Origin: Leptotrichia wadei | GTDB taxonomy: Bacteria; Fusobacteriota; Fusobacteriia; Fusobacteriales; Leptotrichiaceae | Assembly (NCBI RefSeq): GCF_007990545.2 | Contig: NZ_AP019829.2 | Coordinates: 744,001 to 808,000, forward strand | Direction: 5' to 3' | DNA: 64,000 nt | In this document: positions 35,008 to 43,746 of the stretch, one piece after another | How the letters are laid out: each line of letters opens with the position of its first letter | Numbering within the stretch: the first letter of the stretch is position 1 | Program-made: the position numbers and the translations under genes | The notes under the pieces: model-generated | Databases searched by the model: none | The model's input: the letters and a program-made list of their open reading frames with translations, nothing else | Told to the model about the DNA's origin: nothing

Positions 35008-35979
35008 ATGAAAAAGATACTGTTAATGATGATAGGTATATTAATGTTGGCATGTGGAAATAGTAATGATACTGTTAATGGGAAAAAAGATTCAAAGGAC
35101 TCTGGAAATAAACAAGTTTATAAAATCGGAATAACTCAATTTATGGAACATCCATCACTTAATTTGACAAAGGAAGGATTTAAGGCTGCATTTAAAGAAG
35201 CTGGAATAAATGCAGATTTTGATGAAAAAAATGCAAATGGGGAAGTTACAAATGCAAATTTAATTGCTACAAATTATAAGGCGGATAAAAAAGATCTTGT
35301 ATTTGGTATTGCTACACCATCGGCACAAGCACTTGTAAATAATATTTCAGATATCCCTGTATTATTTTCAGCAGTAACTGATCCAGCAAGTGCAAAACTT
35401 TTAAATCCAAATGTTACTGGAACAAGTGATAAATTGGAAAATGTTGCAGCTCAATTTGATTTACTGTTAAAAATAAAACCTGGAACTAAGAAAATTGGAG
35501 TTTTATATAATCCATCAGAACAAAATTCAGCAGTTCAAGTTCAAGAAATTCAAAAAATTGCTAAACAAAAAAATATAGAAGTTGTATTGCAAGGTATAAA
35601 CAACTTTGGTGAATTGGCACAAGCTACTAAAAATCTATTGGGGTCAACTGATGCATTGTATTTGCCGACAGATAATCTTGTAGTGTCTGGAATGAATTTG
35701 ATTGCATCAGAGGCTGTTAATGCTAGAAAACCTGTAGTTGTAAGTGAAAATTCTTCAGTAAAAGAGGGAGCATTGTTTACAATGGGATTAGATTACTATG
35801 CATTGGGAAAACGTACTGGAGAAATGGCAATTGAAATCCTTAAAGGAAAACCTGTTTCTCAAATTCCTTTTGAAACTTCAAAACAAATGAAACTTTATGT
35901 AAATAGCAAAACAGCACAAGCATTGGGATTAGATGTGAAAAATCCTGCATTTAGTGGAGCTGAGTTTGTAGGAAAATAA
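35008..35979 (+). CDS. ABC transporter substrate-binding lipoprotein, TrpX-like (copy 2)
   Basis: 323 residues, clearly a paralogue of the preceding gene: YKIGITQFMEHPSLNLTKEGF, NADFDEKNANGE, IGVLYNPSEQNSAVQVQEI and ALYLPTDNLVVSGMNL align block by block. Lipobox MLAC (Cys about 14). The ligand-facing blocks differ (for example VSENSSVKEGALFTMG against FGAEAAHVKGGALITQG), so the two may bind different ligands for one shared permease. Confidence 0.9.
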   Translation: MKKILLMMIGILMLACGNSNDTVNGKKDSKDSGNKQVYKIGITQFMEHPSLNLTKEGFKAAFKEAGINADFDEKNANGEVTNANLIATNYKADKKDLVFGIATPSAQALVNNISDIPVLFSAVTDPASAKLLNPNVTGTSDKLENVAAQFDLLLKIKPGTKKIGVLYNPSEQNSAVQVQEIQKIAKQKNIEVVLQGINNFGELAQATKNLLGSTDALYLPTDNLVVSGMNLIASEAVNARKPVVVSENSSVKEGALFTMGLDYYALGKRTGEMAIEILKGKPVSQIPFETSKQMKLYVNSKTAQALGLDVKNPAFSGAEFVGK

Positions 35980-36105
35980 GATAAATACTGTTTAGTAAGA
36001 GTTTTTGAAGAGTTTATAATGAAACACTATTTAAATCAGAAAGTAAAAATAAAAAAAGTTACTGAATAGATTTAATAATTTTTAAAGAAAGAGAGAAAAA
36101 GGTAG

Positions 36106-37248
36106 ATGAATGAACTATTAGTATTTTTACAGAGTCTTCCTGAGGCTTTTAAAACAGGATTTATATATTCAATAATGGTAATGGGAGTGTATTTGACTTA
36201 TAAAATATTAGATTTTCCTGATATGTCGGTGGATGGGACATTTCCATTGGGAGGATTTGTATTTGCAGCATTTGCACTTTCTAAAAATGGATTTTTGGGG
36301 ATAACAAGTCCTGTTATGGGATTGGTTTTAGCTGTTATTTGTGGAATGGTTGCAGGATATGTAACTGGAGCATTGCATGTTTATTTAAAAATTAATGGAC
36401 TACTTTCAGGAATTTTGGTAATGACGGGGCTTTATAGTATAAATTCTAGAATTGTTGGAATGCCAAATGTATTTATTACACCAGATAGAAGTATTTATGA
36501 AATAATTTCATATAAAAAGGATTTTATACCTTTTGTAATTATATTTGTGATTTTACTTGTATTAAAGGGGCTTTATGATTATAAAATTAAAGAAAATAAA
36601 TATATGATTAGAACACTTGCTGTTTATATAATTTTTACAATTGCATTAATAATTTATGTGGTAAAAACACAAGATGTAAAACTTATGCTTACAGTATTAA
36701 TTGCATTTATTATAAAAATGATAATTGATTATATTTTAACTTCTAAATTTGGTTTTGCACTAAGGGCATTGGGAAATAATGAGCAGCTCGTGGTAAGTCT
36801 TGGGGTAAATGAAAAAAGATTGAAAATATTTGGACTAATGCTTGCGAATGGAGTTGTGGCATTGTCTGGGGCATTGTTTGCACAAAATATTAAAGTTGCG
36901 GATTTGCAGTCGGGAGTTGGAACGATTGTTATTGGTCTTGCAGCTATAATTCTTGGACTTGGAGTAATGAAAAAATCCCGTGTAATAAATGAAGTTTCAA
37001 TTGTTACAATAGGATCGCTTATGTATTATTTTATAATAAACTTGGCATTAATGTCAAATAGCTGGACAAGAAGTATTTATGAAAGTCTTCACTTTAGTGA
37101 TGATGTTATAAAAATACTTGAAGTTAAACCGACAGATGTAAAAGTGATAACAGCAGTAATTTTGGCGGTAATTTTGTGGAATGAACTTATTAATAAATCT
37201 AAAAAAGGTAAGAAAAAAGTAAAATTAATTGAGAAGGGAGAAGCGTAA
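36106..37248 (+). CDS. ABC transporter permease, TrpY-like (branched-chain type)
   Basis: 380 residues with about ten hydrophobic helices. The start LPEAFKTGFIYSIMVMGVYLTYKILDFPDMSVDGTF is split here as the typical early blocks LDFPDMSVDGTFPLG and GFALRALGNNEQL. It is longer than the approximately 290-residue usual form because of an extra hydrophobic insert (about 140-205). Its stop overlaps the ATG of the ATPase gene. Partner of the two binding proteins upstream. Confidence 0.87.
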   Translation: MNELLVFLQSLPEAFKTGFIYSIMVMGVYLTYKILDFPDMSVDGTFPLGGFVFAAFALSKNGFLGITSPVMGLVLAVICGMVAGYVTGALHVYLKINGLLSGILVMTGLYSINSRIVGMPNVFITPDRSIYEIISYKKDFIPFVIIFVILLVLKGLYDYKIKENKYMIRTLAVYIIFTIALIIYVVKTQDVKLMLTVLIAFIIKMIIDYILTSKFGFALRALGNNEQLVVSLGVNEKRLKIFGLMLANGVVALSGALFAQNIKVADLQSGVGTIVIGLAAIILGLGVMKKSRVINEVSIVTIGSLMYYFIINLALMSNSWTRSIYESLHFSDDVIKILEVKPTDVKVITAVILAVILWNELINKSKKGKKKVKLIEKGEA

Positions 37249-38033
37249 TGATAGAATTAAGAAATTTATATAAAACTTTCTTCTCTGAATTGGGAACAGA
37301 AAAACAAGTATTCAAAGGATTAAACTTTACAATAAATGATGGAGATTTTATAACAATTATTGGAAGTAATGGTGCAGGAAAATCGACACTTTTGAATGTA
37401 TTGAACGGACAAGTTATTCCAGATGGTGGAAATGTGATTTTAAATGGAAAGGACATAACAAATGTCGTTCAGCATAAAAGAGCAAAATGGATTTCACAAG
37501 TTTATCAAAATCCAACAATGGGAACAGCTCCTTCAATGACAGTATTAGAAAATTTATCAATGGCTAAAAACAAAGGAAAAAGATTCAATTTTACATTTGG
37601 GCTAGATGTAAAAAATATAGAATTTTATAAAAAACAATTGGAAAGTTTAGGACTTGGGCTGGAAAATCAGCTATATACACAGGTAGGATTGCTTTCAGGT
37701 GGTCAAAGACAATGCTTGTCATTAATAATGGCAACTTTAAACCGTCCAGATATATTACTGCTAGATGAACATACAGCGGCACTTGATCCGCAAACTTCAG
37801 AAATAATTTTGGAAAAAACAAAGGAAATTATTGAAAAAAATAACATAACAAGCTTGATGATAACACATAATATGCAAGATGCCATAACTTATGGAAATAG
37901 ACTAATTATGCTTCACGCAGGAGAAGTAATTTTTGATATAAAAGGTGAAGAAAAGAAAAAATTAACGGTGGAAAAACTGCTTGAAATGTTTAGAACAAAA
38001 GATGCAAAATTATCTGATAAGGATATATTTTAG
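37248..38033 (+). CDS. ABC transporter ATPase, TrpZ-like
   Basis: 261 residues. Walker A GSNGAGKST, Q-loop VYQNPTMGTAPSMTVLENL, signature LSGGQRQCLSLIMA, Walker B ILLLDEHTAALDP (His in place of the common Pro after Glu, known in this subfamily) and the switch ITHNMQDA. Starts at the last base of the permease stop. Completes the importer encoded by 33880-38033. Confidence 0.92.
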   Translation: MIELRNLYKTFFSELGTEKQVFKGLNFTINDGDFITIIGSNGAGKSTLLNVLNGQVIPDGGNVILNGKDITNVVQHKRAKWISQVYQNPTMGTAPSMTVLENLSMAKNKGKRFNFTFGLDVKNIEFYKKQLESLGLGLENQLYTQVGLLSGGQRQCLSLIMATLNRPDILLLDEHTAALDPQTSEIILEKTKEIIEKNNITSLMITHNMQDAITYGNRLIMLHAGEVIFDIKGEEKKKLTVEKLLEMFRTKDAKLSDKDIF

Positions 38034-38049
38034 AATTGAATAGTATTTA

Positions 38050-38102
38050 AAACATAATCTAGTGAGCTGGATGATTAAAGAGTTCCAGATTATGTTTTTT
38101 TT
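38050..38102 (+). terminator. Terminator after the TrpXYZ-like operon
   Basis: AAACATAATCT (38050-38060) and AGATTATGTTT (38087 onward) form an 11-bp stem around a 26-nt partly structured loop, followed by eight T. Confidence 0.88.
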
Positions 38103-38206
38103 ATTGTAAAAATTATATATTTAATTTTTTCTATTTGAACTGCATTCTTATCTATGATAAAATAATATAAATAGTAACAATAATTAAAAAGGGGAATTGA
38201 GAGGAA

Positions 38207-38382
38207 ATGATTAGAAAGAGAAAAGAAAATAAAGAAAAAGAAAAATTTGTCAGTAGGAATTGATAATTTTGAAACAATGATACAAAAAGACTAACATTAT
38301 TTTTGACAAGGCTGATCTAATCAAAGAAATATTGAAAAATAGGGTTTTGAGAATACTTTTTACAAGATCAGGAAGATTTTGA
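38207..38382 (+). pseudogene. Remnant of an AAA-ATPase-like (DUF1703/PD-DEXK-associated) gene
   Basis: An ATG behind GAGAGGAAA opens a 17-codon frame (KENKEKEKFVSRN). In the next frame VGIDNFETMIQKD follows, and after a further shift IFDKADLIKEILKNR then LRILFTRSGRF. Put together these match the well-known start of the AAA-ATPase-like family (PF09820): GI..F..M......Y.DKT.LI.EIL......LFTRPRRFGK. The GK of the P-loop is gone and nothing remains downstream. These genes are often multicopy in anaerobes. Decayed by at least two shifts plus stops. Confidence 0.7.
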
Positions 38383-38395
38383 AAATTTTCATTAG

Positions 38396-38424
38396 TTGAG
38401 AAATAAAATGAAATATGCTATTAT
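38396..38424 (+). promoter_or_regulatory. Promoter of xseA
   Basis: TTGAGA (38396-38401), 17-nt spacer, TATTAT (38419-38424), 35 nt before the chosen start codon. Confidence 0.7.
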
Positions 38425-38458
38425 TAAATGATAAAAAATGGAAGAAACGGGGAAAGTT

Positions 38459-39799
38459 ATGGAACAGACAGTATTTTCTGTAAGCGAGATAAACAGAGAA
38501 GTGAAGATGTTTTTGGAGGGGACAAGGACATTTAAGAATATTTTTATTGAAGGGGAGCTTTCCAATATTACGTATTATCGGTCTGGGCATTTGTATTTTA
38601 CGTTGAAGGATTCAAGTGCAAGTGTGAAGTGTGCTATTTTTCGGTATAAATATAGAAATGTGCCTGAGGATCTGAAGGAAGGAGATTCGGTAAAAATTCG
38701 GGGAAATGTGACACTTTATGAAGCTAACGGAAGTTATCAGATTGTGGCGGATTTTCTTGAAAAAAGCAATTCTTTGGGATTACTTTATGAAAAAATGGAA
38801 ATACTTAAAAAGTTATATTTTGAAAAGGGATATTTTTCTGATGAAATAAAGAAAAAATTGCCACAATTACCAATAAATGTTGGAGTTGTGACAGCTGATA
38901 CAGGGGCTGCAATTAGAGATATTATAAATACTACACATAAAAGATTTCCAAATGTGAATATTTACCTTTATCCTGCAAAAGTTCAAGGAGAAGGGGCTGC
39001 ACATGAAGTTTCGGCAGGAATTGAGTTTTTTAACAGGATGAATGAAGAAAAGCAGCTTGAAATAGATACGCTTATTGTTGGGCGTGGTGGTGGAAGCATT
39101 GAGGATTTGTGGGCATTTAATGAGGAAGAAGTGATAGAGGCTGTTTATAAATCAGAAATTCCTGTGATTTCAGCAGTGGGGCATGAAATTGATAATTTGC
39201 TTTCTGATCTAGTTGCTGACAAGCGGGCAGCGACACCGACTCAGGCGGCGGAAATCTTGATTCCTGAAAAAGGTAAACTGGCGGATGAGTTGGAAAATAA
39301 AAAAAATCTTTTGAGCAAATCGCTTTTAAATAGGGTTGCAATGATGAAAAAAGAGCTGGAATATAGAAAAAATAACTATTATATAAAAAATTTTGCAAAT
39401 ATTCTGGACAATAAAAAATTTGACTTGATGGAAAAGGAGCAAAAATTATCAAGGGAATTAAAAAGAATTTTGCAAAAGTCAAAGGAGCAGCTGGATTATC
39501 GTAAACAGAGATTTGATAGAATTAATTTGGAAAAAGTAATTTTAAGTGAAAAAGAAAATTTGAGGGGGAAATTGGCTAAACTTAATGAAATAATGCTGGA
39601 ATTTTTTGAGAATCGGAAAAATGAGCTGAAATATAAAAAGGCACAGCTTTCTAAATATTCGGTAAACGATATTTTGAAGCAAGGGTATACCATAACTCGG
39701 AAAAATGGAGAAATTGTTAAGAGAGGAATTGAGCTTAGTAAAGAGGATAAATTGGAAATACAGTTTTTGGATGTTAGGAAAAAAGCAATTGTGAAATAA
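38459..39799 (+). CDS. xseA: Exodeoxyribonuclease VII large subunit
   Basis: 446 residues. N-terminal OB fold (VFSVSEINREVKMFLEG, IEGELSNITYYRSGHLYFTLKD) followed by the catalytic domain with GVVTADTGAAIRDI, the IVGRGGGSIEDLWAFNEE block and SAVGHEIDNLLSDLVADKRAATPTQAAE (split motifs typical of XseA), then a long coiled coil. Degrades single-stranded DNA with the small subunit XseB, which is not adjacent. ATG 38459 chosen with GGGG at 38449-38452; ATG 38438 lies on the other side of that SD. Confidence 0.95.
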   Translation: MEQTVFSVSEINREVKMFLEGTRTFKNIFIEGELSNITYYRSGHLYFTLKDSSASVKCAIFRYKYRNVPEDLKEGDSVKIRGNVTLYEANGSYQIVADFLEKSNSLGLLYEKMEILKKLYFEKGYFSDEIKKKLPQLPINVGVVTADTGAAIRDIINTTHKRFPNVNIYLYPAKVQGEGAAHEVSAGIEFFNRMNEEKQLEIDTLIVGRGGGSIEDLWAFNEEEVIEAVYKSEIPVISAVGHEIDNLLSDLVADKRAATPTQAAEILIPEKGKLADELENKKNLLSKSLLNRVAMMKKELEYRKNNYYIKNFANILDNKKFDLMEKEQKLSRELKRILQKSKEQLDYRKQRFDRINLEKVILSEKENLRGKLAKLNEIMLEFFENRKNELKYKKAQLSKYSVNDILKQGYTITRKNGEIVKRGIELSKEDKLEIQFLDVRKKAIVK

Positions 39800-39829
39800 T
39801 TGGGTATTTTAGAAGGTGAGGTATGAAAA

Positions 39830-40315
39830 ATGTCTAAAAGACAGGATTATTTATCGTGGGATGAATATTTTATGGGAATAGCATTTTTGTCTGGAATGAG
39901 AAGCAAGGATCCATCTACACAGGTTGGAGCCTGCATTATTGATGAGGATAAAAAGATTATTGGAATTGGTTATAATGGGTTTCCGCAAGGGAGTTCGGAT
40001 GACGAGATGCCTTGGGATCGGGAAGGGGATTTTTTGGAAACAAAGTATCCTTATGTTGTTCATGCTGAATTGAATGCAATTTTAAATAGTATAAAATCTC
40101 TTAAAAATTGTATTATTTATGTGACACATTTTCCCTGTAATGAATGTGCGAAGGCAATTGTTCAAGTAGGGATAAAAAAAGTTGTGTATTTTTCTGATAA
40201 GCATAAATCGCTTGATTCTACGAAGGCTTCAAGAAAAATTTTGGAAAATGCACAGGTGGAAATGGTTCATCTGGAAGTTGAAAAGGAAGAAATAAATATA
40301 CGATTTAAAGGTTAA
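39830..40315 (+). CDS. dCMP deaminase (ComEB-like)
   Basis: 161 residues of the cytidine/deoxycytidylate deaminase fold. Zinc ligands in VVHAELNAIL and PCNECAKAIV; the SKDPSTQVGACIID and GYNGFP blocks are typical of dCMP deaminases, which supply dUMP for thymidylate synthesis. AAGGTGAGG precedes the start. Functionally linked to the pyr operon and to cdd at 56785, though unlinked on the map. Confidence 0.9.
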   Translation: MSKRQDYLSWDEYFMGIAFLSGMRSKDPSTQVGACIIDEDKKIIGIGYNGFPQGSSDDEMPWDREGDFLETKYPYVVHAELNAILNSIKSLKNCIIYVTHFPCNECAKAIVQVGIKKVVYFSDKHKSLDSTKASRKILENAQVEMVHLEVEKEEINIRFKG

Positions 40316-40358
40316 ATAAGAAAAGAAATGAGATATGTATAAAAGTTGCTATTTTTAG

Positions 40359-40387
40359 TTGAGAAAAAAGAAATATTAGTATATAAT
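40359..40387 (+). promoter_or_regulatory. Promoter of the ECF transporter operon
   Basis: TTGAGA (40359-40364), 17-nt spacer, TATAAT (40382-40387), 42 nt before the S-component start. No riboswitch was recognised in the short leader, so the vitamin or other ligand is not revealed. Confidence 0.75.
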
Positions 40388-40428
40388 ATTAAAATAACAA
40401 AGTAAAAAATATATAAGAGGTGAGATTG

Positions 40429-40971
40429 ATGGAAGCGACAGCGATTAAAAAAGTAGTGGCAATGGGAATTGGAGCGGCAGTTTATATTGTATTGTCGAGA
40501 TTTGTGGCTATTCCTACACCAATTCCAAATACAACATTACAAGTAACTTTTGCCTTTGTGGCATTAATGGCATTTATATATGGGCCTGCAGTTGGGTTAG
40601 GAATTGGATTTATTGGGCATACGCTTAATGACATTTCAGGATATGGAAATGTTTGGTTTAGCTGGGTAATAGCGTCAGCATTTTTTGGAATGGGAATTGG
40701 ATTTTTAGGAAAAATTATAAAAATTGAAAATTTTAATGGAGCGAAAATTGTAAAATTTATAGTCGGAGAAGTAATTATAAGTTTAATAAGCTGGGTAGTT
40801 CTGGCTCCAATTATTGATATTGCAATATACAAAGAACCACAAGCAAAGGCATTTGCACAAGGAGTTGTAGCAGCACTTGGAAATATGTTAGTTGTAGCTA
40901 TTTTAGGAACAATTTTAATATTTGCATTTTCAAAAACAATAATAAGTAAAGGAAGCTTAAAAGAGGAATAA
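40429..40971 (+). CDS. ECF transporter S component, UPF0397 family
   Basis: 180 residues, about five to six hydrophobic helices. The beginning (AIKKVVAMGIGAAVYIVLSR) and IPTPIPNTTLQVTFAFVAL, GPAVGLGIGFIGHTLND match UPF0397, substrate-binding subunits of ECF importers. Ligand of this family is unsettled. ATG 40429 chosen with AAGAGGTGAG upstream; GTG 40420 overlaps it. Followed by its ATPase and T component. Confidence 0.87.
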   Translation: MEATAIKKVVAMGIGAAVYIVLSRFVAIPTPIPNTTLQVTFAFVALMAFIYGPAVGLGIGFIGHTLNDISGYGNVWFSWVIASAFFGMGIGFLGKIIKIENFNGAKIVKFIVGEVIISLISWVVLAPIIDIAIYKEPQAKAFAQGVVAALGNMLVVAILGTILIFAFSKTIISKGSLKEE

Positions 40972-40979
40972 TTTAAATA

Positions 40980-41042
40980 ACCCGCACTTTTCAGGCAGTT
41001 TTTAAGTATTGGTAACTGTGAGAAGATTAGGCGGGTATTTTT
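40980..41042 (+). terminator. Intra-operon terminator between ECF S component and ATPase
   Basis: ACCCGC (40980-40985) pairs with GCGGGT (41031-41036), followed by ATTTTT. Inside, CTTTTC pairs with GAGAAG and CAGTT (40996-41000) with AACTG (41014-41018), making one long interrupted stem. It should lower transcription of the ATPase and T genes relative to the S component. Confidence 0.75.
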
Positions 41043-41068
41043 AAATAGAAAATAATGGAGGAGAATTA

Positions 41069-42808
41069 TTGGAAGAAAAAGAAAAAAAAGAAGAAAGAAA
41101 AATTGCTATAAATTTTGAAAATTTTACATTTAAATATGAAAGCCAGTCAAAGCCAACATTGCATAATATAAATTTGAAAATTTATGAAGGTGAAAAGATT
41201 GTAATAGTGGGTCCGTCAGGATCGGGGAAAAGTACGATTGGGCATTGTATAAATGGACTTGCTCCGTATTTTTACAAGGGAGAAGTTTCTGGAAAGCTTG
41301 AAATTTATGGGAAAAAATGTAAGGAAATCTTTGAACATTCTAAATATATAGGGACTGTTCTCCAAGATTCAGATGCACAGTTTGTGGGGCTTACTGTTGC
41401 TGAAGATATAGCTTTTGCACTGGAAAATAATGAAGTTGAAACGGCTGTAATGAAAGAAAAGGTAAAGGAAATAGCACAGTTTGTAAGGATTGAAACATTG
41501 CTTGACTTGAAGCCGCATGATTTATCAGGAGGGCAGAAACAGAAAGTATCGCTTGCTGGAATTATGGTTGATAATGCTAAAATAGTGCTTTATGATGAGC
41601 CGCTTGCAAATCTTGATCCGCTTAGCGGAAAATATGCCATTGAATTGATAAGTGAGCTTCATAAAGATAAAAAACTTACAACGATAATTATAGAGCATAG
41701 GCTTGAAGATGTGCTGCATAGGGAAATTGACAGGATTATTGTCGTTGATAAGGGAAGAATTATTGCTGATGATACGCCAGATAATATTTTAAAAGGAAAT
41801 TTGTTAAGTAAAATAAATATAAGAGAACCTTTGTATATTTCTTTGCTTAAATATAGTAATGATAATCTTGAAAGATGTGATAATATTTCTATTTTTGAAA
41901 GAATTGATTTTTCTACAGCGAAAGAAAATATTTTAAATTGGATAAAATATAATTCTTCTCCAAAAAAGGCAGAATCTAATAAAACATTATTAAAGTTGGA
42001 AAATATCTCGTTCTCATACGATGAAAAAAGAAAAATATTAAAAAATATAGATTTAACCATAAAAAAAGGTGAAATGATAAGCATTGTTGGATCGAATGGG
42101 GCTGGAAAGTCGACATTGTCAAAGGTTATTGCAGGATTTGAAAGGCAAGATGAAGGAAAAATTTATTATAAAAATTTGGATATAAGTAATGAAAGTATAG
42201 CAAAAAGAGCTGAAAAAATAGGTTTTGTGCTGCAAAATCCAAATGCAATGATTTCAAAAGTTACAGTTTTTGATGAAGTTGCATTAGGGCTAAAAACTAG
42301 AGGAGTTTTAGAAGATGAAATAGAAAAAAGAGTTATTGAAATTTTAGAAATATGTAAATTAAAGCCGTTTAGGAAATGGCCTATAAAAGCACTTAGCTAC
42401 GGGCAGAAGAAAAGAGTTACGATAGCATCTGTGCTTGTTTTAGAGCCTGAAATAATAATAGTTGATGAGCCGACTGCTGGGCAGGATCTTTTTCATTATA
42501 GGGAAATAATGGAATTTTTGAAGCGGCTGAATGAATATGGAATTACAATTTTATTTATAACCCATGATATGCATCTAATGCTGGAATATACCGACAAGGC
42601 TTATGTTTTTAATGAAGGTAAAATTATAAAATCAGGAAATCCATCACAGATTTTGGCAGACAGAAATGTGTTGAAGCAGGCAAATTTAAGGGAAACTTCA
42701 CTTCATTACGTGGCAGAAAAAATAGAAATAAACTCTGAAGAACTCATAAGTACATTTGTTCATTATGAAAAAAATTGTGAAAAAGAACAGAAAAAGGCGG
42801 GTGGTTAG
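41069..42808 (+). CDS. ECF transporter energy-coupling ATPase, fused double NBD (YkoD-like)
   Basis: 579 residues with two ABC domains in one chain. NBD1: Walker A GPSGSGKST (about 48-56), signature LSGGQKQKVSLAG, Walker B IVLYDEPLANLDP. NBD2: Walker A GSNGAGKST (about 345), signature LSYGQKKRVTIAS, Walker B IIIVDEPTAGQD. Such fusions power ECF importers in place of separate EcfA1/A2. Starts at TTG 41069 with GGAGGAG 5 nt upstream; no ATG fits. Confidence 0.93.
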   Translation: MEEKEKKEERKIAINFENFTFKYESQSKPTLHNINLKIYEGEKIVIVGPSGSGKSTIGHCINGLAPYFYKGEVSGKLEIYGKKCKEIFEHSKYIGTVLQDSDAQFVGLTVAEDIAFALENNEVETAVMKEKVKEIAQFVRIETLLDLKPHDLSGGQKQKVSLAGIMVDNAKIVLYDEPLANLDPLSGKYAIELISELHKDKKLTTIIIEHRLEDVLHREIDRIIVVDKGRIIADDTPDNILKGNLLSKINIREPLYISLLKYSNDNLERCDNISIFERIDFSTAKENILNWIKYNSSPKKAESNKTLLKLENISFSYDEKRKILKNIDLTIKKGEMISIVGSNGAGKSTLSKVIAGFERQDEGKIYYKNLDISNESIAKRAEKIGFVLQNPNAMISKVTVFDEVALGLKTRGVLEDEIEKRVIEILEICKLKPFRKWPIKALSYGQKKRVTIASVLVLEPEIIIVDEPTAGQDLFHYREIMEFLKRLNEYGITILFITHDMHLMLEYTDKAYVFNEGKIIKSGNPSQILADRNVLKQANLRETSLHYVAEKIEINSEELISTFVHYEKNCEKEQKKAGG

Positions 42809-43642
42809 ATGGAAAATACATTTTTATTGGAGTATATTGAAAAAGATTCAGTAATTCATAGATTAAATGGAGCTGCAAAACTGATTTGCTTTATATTGTG
42901 GACTGTGGCTATTATGCTTACCTATGATACAAGATTTCTTGCAGCTTTGACACTTTTGGGATTTGTGCTTTTTAAAATTTCAAAAATAAAATTTAATGAA
43001 ATAAAAATCGTATTTTATCTAATTGCTATTTTTCTTGTATTAAATTTAATTATGATTTTTTTATTTTCTCCATTTGAAGGAACAAAAATATATGGAACAA
43101 GGCATGATATTCTTAAAATTTTTGGAAATTATGTGGTAACTTGGGAACAGTTATTTTATGAATTTAATATATTTGTAAAATATTTTTCAGTTATTCCTGT
43201 TGCCCTGCTTTTCATAATTACAACAAATCCAAGCGAGTTTGCCTCTTCGTTGAATAGAATAGGAGTGCCCTACAAATTTTCCTATGCAGTTTCAATTGCA
43301 CTAAGATACATTCCGACAGTTCAGGAGGATTTTATCATAATTAGCAAGGCACAGCAGGCAAAGGGGATTGATATTTCCAAAAATGTAAAATTAATGACAA
43401 GAATAAAAAATGTATCTTATACTTTAATGCCGTTAATATTTTCAAGCATTGAAAAAATAGATATTATAAGTAATGCTATGATTTTGAGAGGGTTTGGGAA
43501 AAGAAAAAAGAGGACCTGGTATCAGGCTAGGAAAATGAAAGTGGCTGATATCGTGGCGATTATTGTGACTGCAATATTTGTGGGTACTTCGATAGTGCTG
43601 GTGAAGGTAAATGGTGGAAGATTTTATAATCCGTTTGTATAA
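42809..43642 (+). CDS. ECF transporter transmembrane (T) component, CbiQ family
   Basis: 277 residues, about five hydrophobic helices plus cytoplasmic coupling helices. The signature region contains AQQAKGID and AMILRGFGKR, the paired Ala-Arg-Gly-type motifs that dock onto the ATPases. The start codon immediately follows the ATPase stop (TAGATG). Completes an S-A/A-T ECF importer. Confidence 0.92.
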   Translation: MENTFLLEYIEKDSVIHRLNGAAKLICFILWTVAIMLTYDTRFLAALTLLGFVLFKISKIKFNEIKIVFYLIAIFLVLNLIMIFLFSPFEGTKIYGTRHDILKIFGNYVVTWEQLFYEFNIFVKYFSVIPVALLFIITTNPSEFASSLNRIGVPYKFSYAVSIALRYIPTVQEDFIIISKAQQAKGIDISKNVKLMTRIKNVSYTLMPLIFSSIEKIDIISNAMILRGFGKRKKRTWYQARKMKVADIVAIIVTAIFVGTSIVLVKVNGGRFYNPFV

Positions 43643-43746
43643 ATTGATTTAATAGATTATTTATTTTAATATTAAATAATAAATTTGTTTTAGCAAAAGA
43701 TTAAGATTTCTTGTTTTAAAATATTTTAGTGAAAGGAAGAAGAAAA

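Noticed and set aside
43690-43718. TTAGCAAAAGATTAAGATTTCTTGTT-like hairpin before ung as another repeat copy (sequence abbreviated: AGCAAAAGA...TTTCTTG)
   Set aside because: Only the outer arms resemble repeats A-C; in AT-rich DNA such a match may be chance.
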